Made by a program: the position numbers and the translations under genes. From NCBI GenBank assembly GCA_033002965.1, contig JAURVB010006402.1:1-64000 (forward strand): DNA of 64,000 nt. The letters are read 5' to 3'. Of the stretch, positions 35,028 to 47,300 are shown in pieces; position 1 is the first letter of the stretch, and every line of letters starts with the position of its first letter. Under the pieces are notes generated by a model. It did not search any database. It saw nothing but the letters and a program-made list of their open reading frames with translations, and was not told the origin of the DNA. The stretch is from Piper betle. Lineage: Eukaryota; Streptophyta; Magnoliopsida; Piperales; Piperaceae.

Positions 35028-38000
35028 GACTTTTTTTTAAAATAAATAATAATTAAAATCGGGTAAGATTCGGACCCACTTGGTCCAAGCTAAAAATAAG
35101 TCGGATCCCAGGTAAGATTGGGACGACTCGCGCGAGCTAAAAATAATTTGAGGTGCTGCTCCCGTCGATCTTCTTTTATTTATAAAGAATATAAAACCTT
35201 AATTAACCTTGATTAAGAAAAATAACCCATTTACTTATTTAAATTAGATTAATATCTCGAGTCTGTTTATAATAATTTTTTTTTACAATTATTGCCTTTT
35301 TCCCCTCAAGCTTACTGTATTATATATATATATTAATTGGAGCAGTAAAAGAGATTGCACAATAGCTGTTAAATATGTGTTTTGTTCGAGCCCCAAAGAG
35401 GGTCCCGCGATATAGTACCATGGTGATTGAAAGTATACCCAACTAGGTATAAGCTTAATTGGAGGACGTATGATGGGACCCACTTAGTTTGCAATCTAGT
35501 TGTGATAATTTTCTCTATGCAAGGGATGGAAATATTGATTAGATTAAAGAGGAAGCTTAGAGGTATGATAATATATATTTAGGTTGATTGATGATCTTAT
35601 CTCCAAAAGATTAATTTTAGTTGCATAAAATTAATGGCAAACTTATAGATGTGATAAGATAGCTAACTTGCATTTAGGTTTTGGCGCCTTGATTGAATCG
35701 AGCAATAATAAGTGAATAATTTTTATTTAATTAAGTAATAATTTGTACATTTTTACGCCTCGAAGTAAGGCTAAAATGGTATCCCAAAAACCTTTCTTAA
35801 ATGCTAAAATATTTTTGAGATTGTTTAGTATCAGCTAGTGTAAATAGACTCGTATCGACTAGCTAAGAAGAGATCAAGCTATCCAAACGCACTCGTCATT
35901 ATTTTTTGAATCGGACAAAGTTATCCTCATTATCCGTTTAAGTATCATTCTAATCCAATACTTCAAATTTGTTTGAGGTGATATGTGTAGAAATATTCGC
36001 ACTACCTGATACTAATTTTTCCTTTATTTTTGTTCGAAATTCGAGATGTAATATATATTTACACCAATATAAATATTTAGGTTAGATAATTGCGAATTAA
36101 AAGTATGTTACCCTTATTAAATAACTCAGTTGGACAGATGAGCCAAGGGGAGACAGACCAATGTGACTTAATTTTGTTCATATGTGCTGCAAATTTAGGG
36201 TTGTTGGATTTGGGTTGTCATCAAGGCCAAAGCCTAGGTTGAAAACTGAGCACATCGAGAAGAGAAAACAGGTCTTCCGTTTTGTTTGCAAACTGACATT
36301 CATAAATATATGAACAATTCTTAGTCAATTCCTAGATATTATCAACAGTCGCCTTTTGTTGAATTTTTTATCTTTCCAGCTACATGCATAGCTTTCTAAC
36401 AACGTGAGAAACATTCATGCGTAATTAAGATTGCAGCGGCACTTCCAAATAAAGAAAAATAATCAATCTTAAGGTCCGGTCGGAGTATTGTTTTGGATAT
36501 AAGACCCGATGAGTAAATAGAGATGAATGAATGACAACAACAATTAATTATTGAAATTTTCTAGTTGCCATCAAGTGTATTTTTATGGGTGTAACAATTG
36601 ACTGGGTCTTGGAGCTATATTAACTCAGTTGATTGCCAGTCTAAAATAAATAAATGAAGATTTGTCATAGCACTTTTTGTACGATTAATATTATATTACT
36701 CTTTTATTTGAAATTAATAAATATATGACTTACATTAATTTAAAATATTTATTAGTTAGTATAAAAGAAAAATAATATGTTTTATCAACTTTATTACTTG
36801 ACTCAGAGATTCAACAATAAAATTGTTACGAAGTCATTCTTCTGACTTGAGAAATTATAAAATAGAGTCAACTTAAAAGTTTTTAATGTAGAAAGAAGCT
36901 TTAAAACTAGGCAGGCACCCCACGAAATTATAAAATGTTAAGAAAGCGAAACAAAAAGGTAGATTAGAGTGGGTTATTTAGTGGATGTTTTTGAAAAATA
37001 AATATAGGAAAGAGGGTATATAAATAACTAAACTAGAGAAAGGAAAAAAAGATGAAAGAAGATTGCATTTGTGCATGGCTTTTTTAAAAAACTAAAGAAT
37101 TTTCAAAGATTAAGCATAATGTTAGGATCGGAATCTAGTCTAGATAACCTAATTAATATAACTTACAAGCTGCACATATTATTTTGCAAGGTCTAGAAAG
37201 ATTTATCATTATCAATCATCCACTTGTACATTTTCCACCGTAGTTTAAAAATTCGAAACTCAAACTAGAGTGGAGTTGACTCAAAATCTAATTCTAAGTC
37301 AACTCATAGTTATTTATATTAAAATTTTAATTATATAAATAAAAAATAATATAAAATTATTATATATTGTTTTGTTAATATTTAAAATTGTTAAATATAA
37401 AATTTACATTCCTTACAATTGTTGATTTATCTAATCTAAAAATAATATATTTTAATAATTTTTATGGCATGACTTGAGAAGTTAATATTTATAATATTAG
37501 CCGGTATAGAGGCCTCAATGAAGTTTGGCTCAACAAGCGATGGAGTCAAGTTGAATTGAAAAATTTTGGAATAAAAAAGAGTTTTAAAACTATCTTTTAT
37601 GCAGATCCCCGTAATCATTTGAAATTGAGTTTGGTATCTTTCTTAAGGAAACTACAAAATTCTTGTCTCTAAAAACAATATATATAACCAAAAGTTAATT
37701 ATAAATTGGTAAAATAAAATGCTATTGTGTTCAGAATGAAAAATTGTTAACATTGAAATCAATATTATTACGAAAAATAACAATTTTTCGTGGGAGTTTT
37801 GAGGCAGGCCTTAGAATTTAATGCTAAAAATGATATTAATACTTATTGGGCAGCGATTTACGTATAGCTGACCTTGCAATAGATTGCCTCTTTTTGTAAT
37901 AACCCCATAATAATGATACTATTAATATTTTTTACTTGGTGAGAAGTAATTGGAAAACTCTACTTAGAAAGTGAGCAAGTAGTCATTTTTTTATGTATAT

Positions 38001-38396
38001 AGATATGTGCAAAGTTTCTAAAATTCGTAAGGATTTTAAGAGAATTTTTTCTTGATAAAAAGAATATTTTTATCCTTAAATTAGAATTGTCATCATTTAG
38101 GTATTAAAATATAAAACCAAATGCTTAATTAAATAAATATAACAGGAAATGAATATACTTTGCACCAATGCTTACATGGCATGCTAGTCAGATAGAATTT
38201 GAAATCAGAGTTTTGCAATTAGGGTTTTGAGCTCGTGAAAATGCAACCTATGGGGGCACCAACCATGAATTCTTGTAGCATATATTATTAGGGATTGAAC
38301 TGGGGAGAAATTTAATAGTTAGCAAAGTTTTGGTCAATGAAAATTGTATATATATTTGATATATTTTGGATGATGAAAAAATGTGATTATACTTTG

Positions 38397-40862
38397 TGTA
38401 ACACCCCGATCTGGCTCACTCGTAAACTGAACCAGAAATGCTATGGGTGATTGAACAGTTCGCTAATCTACTTAATTCGGTTAACCTAAATTGGATCAAC
38501 CTTCGGCTTTTTAAATTGTTGATGCAAACATTTAATGCATAAATGAGATGTTTAAGCTCTAACGCTATTTTAGATGAATGATATGATATGCAATCTACAT
38601 TTAAATAAAACAACTCATTGAAGATTCGAAAAGTCATAATTTTTAAATAAAATGGATAGATTTTTCTCTGAAAGTGCAATAGGGATTACCCTGTCAATAA
38701 CAAATAATAAATATATGCAACGTTAAAAATATGAAACATTACCAAAACATTTTATTGTTCACACAACATTCACATCATAATCATTTTCAGCTTTCTGAGT
38801 TGGGTCTTAACCTTATTAACTCATCATGTTCAGTTCTATTCAAATTAACCATCATGCAAATCACTTCATTAATTTCACAATACATTTTCTACAATAAAAC
38901 ATTATAACATTTCATCTACACCATATACAATAATTCATCACATCATATTCTCACTTAGTCTCGGTAGGTACATGTATGCATGTTGCATTGTAATTCCTCT
39001 ATGGTCCCGACAACACAGAGTCATTCAAGTTCTCACCTACATAATATATAAAAGTTAGTAACGAGTATTACTAGTCCAGAAATAATTAAATAATTAAATT
39101 GACACAAGAAAGATGACTCTTATGTTAAATCAAATCAATCATTATACTCTTCTGCATTAGAATTACTCATAAGTACACTAATAAGGAACTATAAGCCTCG
39201 ACTTAAACAGTGTCCCATTCTAATTCGTTAGATGCCTCTGACATTTTAATAATATCCCATGCTTGGGATTTAAAGGGGCCTTTAGTACCCTTTAAATCCA
39301 CAAGTCTATACATGCATTGCATTGAAGTACACGTAGTCCTCCACACTTTTGTGGGTTGGAGGAACTCAAAATATGAAGTTATCAGGATCCATTGGAAATA
39401 GAACAACCTACTCATCAATCCAGAGCCCGCTTTGACTAGCGCATGCATCGCTCGTGGCATGTACAAGTCGACTTCCCCTTGTCTCACTTCTTATTGGAAA
39501 TCCGAAAAAAATTTATATATACATAGGTTTGGATAAGGATTATAATATAATAGGCCCGAAGGCATCATGATTTGGATTTGAGTTTTCTAAAACAAACTCA
39601 ATAGATCTCATCTTCGAGGGTTATTAATCCAAAAATTCAATCTATTAAATGACCAGTGTAGAGTGGGATATAATAAATCTACCACTCGACACGTCCGCTT
39701 ATTTGTTAAATCAAATCACAATAGAAGAGAAGATCAAACCAAAAGCAAGTTCTAAACAGACCTGGTAGAAGTTTCGATCGTGTCCATGTATATAGATGGC
39801 GAGCCCCTACTCCGTACCTATACATGATTTTTAAAAGCTAATGACCACTATCTGAATAATGCATTTTAAATAATTAGGTCGAGGTAATTATACCTCGCGT
39901 CATCGGCGATCAGTGACGATTAGGATTTGATCGCGTGTCTCAATAATCGAATTTGGTACCCAATGGCTTTTGAAGTACAATCGGGTTCGACAGGAGGAAT
40001 TTGGTAAAAATCTAGCGATTTTCGACAAATTCCAACAAATTCAATTTTCCCGCGGCTTTTTGGCGATGTGGTCGAGGCTGTGGGTCAGAACCGACTCGGC
40101 AAGCTCGACACGACCACAGTGAGGGCAAGGGCGGTGACAGTCACTAGCGGCGGCCTCAGGTCGGTAGTGACATCCGGGCTTGCCCGATCGGCCCTTGGGC
40201 CGGTCTCGGCTGTAGCACACGAGGAGGGGGAAGGGTGTATGGGTTGATGAGACGGCGATGACGACACGATGATGATTGAGCAGTGTGGAAAGCGACAAAA
40301 TCAGTGTCGGGAGTACGGCATGAGCGCACTGCTCCCTTGCGTCGTGGAGGCTGGGTAGCATCCAGGAAGGTGGGGAATAGCTCAGCAAAGCTCTGGGTAC
40401 GATTAATGGTGTCGTGGCGGCCAGAGGTAGCGTCTGTGGCTGCGTTGGTATGGGCAATTGGGGAGAGGGGAAAACTTCGTGAGGAAGGTTTTGGGTGGCA
40501 ATCTCTTAATTAAAAGTTGATCCAACTCTGACTTGAGTAAAAAATAATAATTAACTCCTAATAAATTCTAAAATAATCCAAAAATATATGAAAAAATACG
40601 GTAAAATATAAAAAAATTATATGGTCAAATGCATAAAAAAATAACTGGTATACTGTCATATAGTCTAATAACTCATTTTTTATCATTTTTCTAATGTTAT
40701 AATAATATATTTATATAGTCTAATACACTTGACCCTCATCATTTATAATAGACGGTCAGCCTTGGCTCAGTATACGTATCACAAAACTAATTTGACTCGA
40801 AATAATAACTGAACCGACTAGTTCGGTAATGTAAAACTCTAACTCAAGCTAAAAGTTTTATA
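38397..40862 (+). mobile_element. Solo LTR, copy 3, with 5-bp target duplication
   Basis: 2466 bp starting TGTAACACCCCGATC and ending AAAAGTTTTATA, flanked on both sides by CTTTG (38392-38396 and 40863-40867). A perfect 5-bp duplication around a single LTR without coding domains is the signature of a solo LTR left by recombination between the two LTRs of a retrotransposon. The last dinucleotide is TA where CA is expected, consistent with a C-to-T change. It aligns with the block at 4380-7070 through most of its length. A GC-richer part (40040-40500) gives chance open frames on both strands. Confidence 0.85.
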
Positions 40863-40942
40863 CTTTGGATAATGAAAAGGGTGTGTTTTGTGACTAAAAG
40901 CGAAAAAGTTAATGGGCTTGAAAGGTGTTGAAGTTAAATCGT

Positions 40943-41209
40943 AGTTTTAAATATTGTATCGGTTACTATATAACAATTTATGGCAGCACGAGGTGTATTT
41001 GGTTTAATCGGGTCGAACTTAGTTCCACCCGATTTTAAAATTATAAATAAAATATTTAATTAAATATTTAAAATGTATTTTGTCATTAATATTTTATTAA
41101 ATATAGGTTAAAATACTCTGATTTTGGCAAAAACGAGATTTTATGAAAATTTCATCATAAAAAAACCAGACCGGATACAACCCAGTGGTGGACGATACAC
41201 GTTTAAAAT
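40943..41209 (+). mobile_element. AT-rich MITE-like element, copy c
   Basis: 267 bp from TAGTTTTAAATATTGTATCG to the inverted end ATTTTAAACGTGTATCGTCC. It contains 'AAAATTATAAATAAAATATT' and 'TATAGGTTAAAATACTCTGA'. It lies 80 bases after solo LTR copy 3. Confidence 0.6.
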
Positions 41210-41515
41210 AATGGGTGCACTTATTAAATATACATACAAATAAAGGGCAAATACACCCAAACTTAGCTTAACTATTTGTATGATTGGTTTTCTAATGCAT
41301 TTAGAAAAAAATGTATGCGTGTAGGACTCACAACTTATTTGGTATAATCTGTTTTAGTGGTGCCTTTATAAAGGACAACGTTGTACACAATTTCCCATGC
41401 GAACAAACAAATTGCATAAATATGAAAAATCATTCGCTACCCATGGTTGAGTATTAATCATTAATTGAAAAACATTATTAATCTTAGTGATTTTATCTAG
41501 CATATTTTTAAGAGC

Positions 41516-41558
<43 letters not shown>

Positions 41559-43330
41559 CACCTTATATAATTTATACAAGCTACATATTTTACTTGTATT
41601 AATTTAATAGATCTTGCTACTCAAAATAAAAAGTGTAAGTCATATAAGCTTTATGGGTGTAGCTCATGTGTATAAGGCTCTAAGGATAATTATAAATTTT
41701 TAATTTAATATAATGAGTCTAACTCATTCATCTTAATCATCAAATAATTACAATAAAAATTAGTTTTAAAATATTTAATAAATAATGTATTTTAAAATTA
41801 GGTCATGTTGATGTCAAAATAAAATAAAAAACTGTCATCTCCTATTTATGCACCCTTCATATGTATAAATCTTATTTTGTTTAAATTAGATATGTTGCTC
41901 ATATATACTATGAGTTGTAGTTCATCTGAATATTTTTTTTATCTTTTAATCTCATTGCATTTATATAATAATAACAATTATAATAATCAATCACTCATGC
42001 CTTATCAACATTTATTAAACCTTCTAACCTTCTTAGCTCTAAAATCCAATGAATTTAGTCATTCAATGATTTATCATTATCATCATCGTCTCCCTCAAAA
42101 TGGCACAAGTTTGTTAACACCTTTTACAATTAATTAAATTGTGCACAAATAAATTGTAAGAAACGGTTAAAAACACATCATAAATAAATACATGATCATT
42201 AAGATTACTACCTTTATATTATGATAGTAATGGTTAAATGGTGAATTAATGTAGTATTTTTGTTTGAAAGTTGGATATGGAAAATTTAATTTGCTTTTGA
42301 ATTCCAAAGTTTTAAATAAATTTGCTTACACTTGTACAAGTCTTATAGAGGAACTTGTGAGATTGCATCAGAACATACATAGCAAACTTCAGTTTACCTT
42401 AATCACTACAATTAAACTCGACCATATATTTTTTGAGTCATTATCTTTAAACCGTGAGTCGAACTCAATATCTATGATTAATTATATCATTTTTTTTAAA
42501 AAAAATAATTTATCACTAATGCATGCTTTTGAGGCTACCGCTGCCAATGGGACCGGGTAAACAAAGTACGTGATCCGTTAAAATATTGGCTTTGGGTTCA
42601 ATCAAATTGGATTTTATTCTATCGATTTGGGCTTCTATTAATACGTGTTTTGTATCAGTTATAGATCCAGATCTCACAAGATTAAACCCATAAGGACATG
42701 AATCCGAAAAATATTTAATTTTTATTTTAAATTTTAATTTTGATTTATATAATATTATATAAATATAATACATTTTTTAAAAACTGAGATTATTATATTT
42801 TTATTATAAATAAGAATATAATTATGATAAAATAATTAATTTTTTTATGTATTTTTATATAAATGTATGTATTATTTTTATTATTATTAATTCGGGTCAG
42901 AAGTTTGCTAAACAAGGATCCAATGGGGTTGTGGGTCTAAACTAAAAAAATGATCAAGTTCAAGTTGGATTTTAGGCCTAAAGTAAAAGAAAATCTGGTT
43001 GGATTAGGATAATGAAAAATCACCGAACCTATCATCGACAACACTATTAACTTCAACACTTATTAATTGACATCGTATATTTGTAAATAAAAAAATGTCA
43101 AACTGATCGTAAATATTTCTTATCTTATTAACAATTTTGATGTTAAGAATTAAGATCCAAGATTAAAAATAAAAATAATGCACCAGACTTAGATCGGTTT
43201 GGGGTCAAATAGGAAGAACCAGAAGATTCCACCCCCGGAAAGACTGCCAAATCCAAGCCAAAAGGTGAAGTCCAGTAAAAAGCTTCACATAGAAGGAAGC
43301 AAGCCAAATCTGAGCAATCCCCGCGCCAGC
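41210..43330. other. AT-rich spacer before the HD-Zip gene
   Basis: No conserved reading frame. It holds an (AT)n run at 41521-41557. The part 42530-42720 is GC-richer and unrecognised. Composition shifts towards GC from 43190 as the HD-Zip upstream region begins. Confidence 0.5.
41521..41557. repeat. (AT)n microsatellite
   Basis: About 18 uninterrupted AT units. Confidence 0.9.
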
Positions 43331-43350
43331 CAGATTTCCTACAGTTTCGA

Positions 43351-43370
43351 CAGAGAGCGAGCGAGAGAGC

Positions 43371-43401
<31 letters not shown>

Positions 43402-43440
43402 CTAGGGAGTGAGGGTGTGAGGGTGTGAGGGAGAGAGGTT
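43351..43440 (+). promoter_or_regulatory. GA-rich repeat in the HD-Zip upstream/leader region
   Basis: A near-continuous GAGA tract (43351-43402) is followed by repeated GTGAGGGTGTGAGG. Such GA repeats are bound by plant BPC (GAGA-binding) proteins and are common in leaders of developmental regulators. Whether this copy is transcribed cannot be seen. Confidence 0.5.
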
Positions 43441-43871
43441 AACTACATGGGAACCAGCAAGAAATCGAGTGTGTCTGCGCCCATTAGACCTAGCAAGTCA
43501 AGCAGCAGACAATCCAAATAATCGCCCACCCTTTTCTTCCATCTCCCCATACCCCTGCACAATCTTTGATTGTTATATTACATTATATACATACCAGTTC
43601 GCCACTCATGGCTACACTGTGCAGATCCCAACGAAGTTTCTAAGTGGCGGGGAGGAAAAGAACAAAAAGGGTGCTTCAAGAAAGGCAAAATAAATTCTGG
43701 GCTTCCCCCATTTACCACAGGTGAAAATAAGGAGACATGTCACAGAGGGAGATCAGAGCTGGAGGGGGCCATTTCTGCTTGAAGAGTTTCTGAACTTTTT
43801 TTGTTTTGTGGGAGGGGAAGAAGTGAAGTGAAATGGATTATGGATTCTAGGGGAGGGTCAACAGACGCTTT

Positions 43872-44260
43872 GTAAGTGTGTTGCATCTTCTTCTTTTTTT
43901 AAAATATTTTTGTTCTGTAGTATTTGTAAGGCTTCGAAGGTCCACACATACCTCTTTATCTCCTTCTTCCCTCCCCAAAACTCCTCCCACACTTCGCCTT
44001 CTCCTCTCTCCCCATCACGGGCGAGGAGCAGCAGCTCTGCTCCTGCATGCAGAGACATGGAGGGAACCGTCTGCTCTAGGCCTGGTTTAGAGGTTGGAAT
44101 GAGGTGTGGAGGGGTTGCTACCATATCATATGTTCTTAACATGCTATAAATATTGTTGTTGTTTGTTGATGGTTGGTTTAGTGAGGGGAGAGGGGGAAAC
44201 GGGTGTTTGCTATTTCCTCCATTTTATTGATGTATGTTGATGTGTCTCTGTTTTCTGTAG
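43872..44260 (+). other. Probable 5'-leader intron of the HD-Zip gene
   Basis: A strong donor (CTTT/GTAAGTGTG at 43872) and a good acceptor (CTCTGTTTTCTGTAG at 44260) enclose 389 bases. The second leader part runs 44261-44321 to the start codon. Short ATG-stop frames lie upstream (for example ATGGATTATGGATTCTAG near 43833), so splicing alone does not remove all upstream ATGs. Confidence 0.5.
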
Positions 44261-44321
44261 AGCTGATCTAATGAAGAGAAGAAATTGAGAGAGCGGTGAG
44301 GGAGAAAGATTTAACTTTTTG

Positions 44322-47300
44322 ATGAATTTTGGGGAGCTGTTGGAGGAAGCCTCCTGTGCAAGAGTGGTGGCCGCCGTTGGCATCCCCTTCAACATGCCCG
44401 TCGGCGCCATTGCCCACCCCCGCCTCGCCCAACCGGCGGCCGCCTCCGTCGTCGCCAAGTCAATCTTCGCCTCCTCCCCGGCCTCTCCCTCGCCTTGGTA
44501 CTCTCCCACCACCACCTCCCCTTCCTCCTCAATCAACTACACCCTTACATATAATGGCGTGTTCCTTTGTTTGATGCAGCAAACAAGCATGCAGGAAGCT
44601 GCCCATGGGGAGCTTGCAAATGCAAGGGGGAGCAGCCGCAGCAGCTCCAACCTAGAACCCAGGACAATAACAACAACGGCAACCACAACAACAGAGAAGA
44701 GGAGTATGAGAGCAGATCTGGGAGTGATAACATGGAAGGCGGCTCCGGGGACGATCTGGACGCCGACCACCCTCCCAGAAAGAAACGCTACCATCGCCAC
44801 ACCCCTCAACAAATCCAAGAACTCGAATCGTATATATACATATACATACATGCACATATGCATATGATCTCTCCCGCCTTCATCATCATGATTATATAAT
44901 ATGAACTAAGTCTCTTTTTTTGTGCTCTCAGATTGTTCAAAGAATGCCCGCATCCAGACGAAAAGCAAAGGGCGGAGCTGAGCAAGAGGCTGTGCTTGGA
45001 GAGCCGGCAGGTCAAGTTCTGGTTTCAGAACCGCCGCACCCAAATGAAGGTAGTACAAAACCTCATTCCTTACAAAGCTTATCGTTGTTTTCACCATTTT
45101 TGAACAATTAAAAGCCTACATTTTCAAACGTTTTCAACCGATTCTTCAATCTCGTTTCTATTTCTCTATTTAAAAAAATTGAAAGACATGTCTGGAATCG
45201 TGTCATTTGATTTTTAGTGTTTATAATTATAATGATTTTCACTGTATAGTTTTTTTTGTGTTCTTGTTCTGTATTTAAAATTTCTACTTTTTTTTTTTTT
45301 GATGCATTGAGCAGACGCAATTGGAGCGACACGAGAACGCGATTCTGAGGTCGGAGAACGACAAGCTGCGGGCGGAGAACATGGCGATGCGGGACGCGAT
45401 GCGGAGTCCGATGTGTGGCGGCTGCGGCGGTCCGGCGGTGTTGGGGGAGGCGTCCATGGAGGCGCAGCACCTCCGCCTCGAGAACGCCCGCCTCAAGGAC
45501 GAGTTCGACCGCGTCTGCGCCCTCGCCGGAAAGTTCCTCGGTCGCCCTTCTGCCGCCGCCGCAGCCGCAGCCGCCGCCTACCCTTCCCTCCCACTCGTCT
45601 CGCCGCCGATAGTGGGGTTGGAGAGGTCGATCGAGAGGTCGATGCTGCTAGAGCTGGCGTTGGCGGCCATGGACGAGCTGCTCAAGCTCGCCCAGACCGA
45701 CGACCCCATCTGGTTACCGGGTTTAGATGGTGGCCATGGTGATAAGGAGACGATCAACTACGAGGAATATCTCAAGGTGTTCCCTCGATGTATCGGTCCT
45801 AAACCAGTTGGGTATGTCACCGAGACGTCTAGGGAGACCGCCATGGTCATCATCAATAGCCACGCTCTGGTCGAAATTCTTGTTGATGCTGTAAGCTACT
45901 CTCAGTCTTGGTTAACTTTGATCTGATTTCTTAGTTCGTGTTAGGCAATTTGTTTGTTGTGGGATTTGTAGAGCCGGTGGGTGGAGATGTTCCCATGCAT
46001 GATTGCCAGAGCTTCCACCACCGACGTGATCTCTACCGGCATGGGTGGCACCAGAAACGGAGCTCTACAGCTTGTGAGATCTTTTTGATCGATCCACACT
46101 TGTTTTAACCAATCGTGGCGCAACATTTGTTTTTGTTATGACTTGTTTGGTTGATGGTAGGGGTGATGGTGTTCTTGGTGCAGATGACTGCCGAGTTACA
46201 GGTGTTGTCCCCATTGGTGCCGGTGAGGGAGGTGAGCTTTCTGAGGTTCTGCAAGCAGCACGCCGATGGCGTCTGGGCGGTTGTCGACGTCTCCGTCGAT
46301 GCCGTTCGGGATGGCCCCAGCGGCCCCGTCTACGCCGCCTGCCGCCGGCTACCCTCCGGCTGTGTGGTGCAGGACATGCCCAATGGCTACTCCAAGGTGA
46401 CATTACCCTCTATCTACATAATATAGTAACATAGGATGCTGTCCAATATAGTAATATGGTATGCACACACTCGCTGGGAGAGCATTCACAGCGGTCACAC
46501 AGGACCCAATAAACAATTAATGCATAATGATTCTGATTTTACTGCATCTAATTTTTATAACCATTAGATGCTTCTCCTTCTCCTACTTATACTTTCTTAA
46601 TCACACAAAATCATATTCTTGGAGATTTTGTATTGTAATCAATGTCCTCCCCTAGCAATCCGTGCTGCTTCTTCTTCCATGCATTTGTTTATTCATTAAT
46701 AGAAGTCTCGGTTGTCCTCCCCCTCAGTCCACACAGGTTGTATGCCATTGATTTCCTCCACCATTTATGATCTTCTCAAGCCGACACAGCCCAGATTCTC
46801 TGGGTCATTTCTAATTCCCATCCCTCAATCGCAAATCCATTACATAATCTTCATTTTGTCCTTCTACCATAAGCCAAGATTGGTTGGATAGTCTATTTGA
46901 TCGTGCCCCCACTTCTGACACAAGTAGTTGACTCCATTCGTCATCACATGCAACAACTCACCATCGGTGCTAGTGTAGCAGTAGGAACAAGCAATACAGA
47001 ATACAGGTATATAAGGAAAGAATGTATGGTAAATGGTAGAAAAGTGGTGAGGTTTTTAACGGAGGTGATGGCTTTGTGGCTTGTGGTGCAGGTGACATGG
47101 GTGGAGCACGCAGAGTACGACGAGGGGGTACACCAGCTTTTCCAGCCACTGTTGGCGGCGGGGATGGCGTTCGGGGCGCAGCGGTGGGTGGCCACCCTCC
47201 AGCGCCAGTGTCAGTGCCTCGCCGTCCTCATGTCCTCTTCCCTTCCCTCTCGCGACTCTTTCGGTATAATTTTTATTTATCTTATTCTTATTAATAAAAA

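Larger units (their letters stand above)
31139..38396. other. Long AT-rich gene-free region
   Basis: Over 7 kb without a conserved reading frame on either strand. It contains a MITE-like element (32728-33037), a (TA)n run (34668-34694) and a short tandem duplication (34955-35027). GC-richer patches at 32480-32640 and 35100-35170 were not recognised. Confidence 0.5.

Noticed and set aside
35330..35420. Possible tRNA-derived SINE head (GTTCGAGCC matches a pol III B box)
   Set aside because: The expected A box is poor (two or more mismatches), there is no tRNA fold and no tail.
40041..40513. 138- and 76-codon frames on opposite strands
   Set aside because: They lie within solo LTR copy 3 in a GC-richer tract also present, diverged, in copy 2. 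Not a gene.
45284..45742. Extra frames on both strands over HD-Zip exon 4
   Set aside because: Shadows of the GC-rich exon, which reads continuously as leucine zipper and START in the plus frame.
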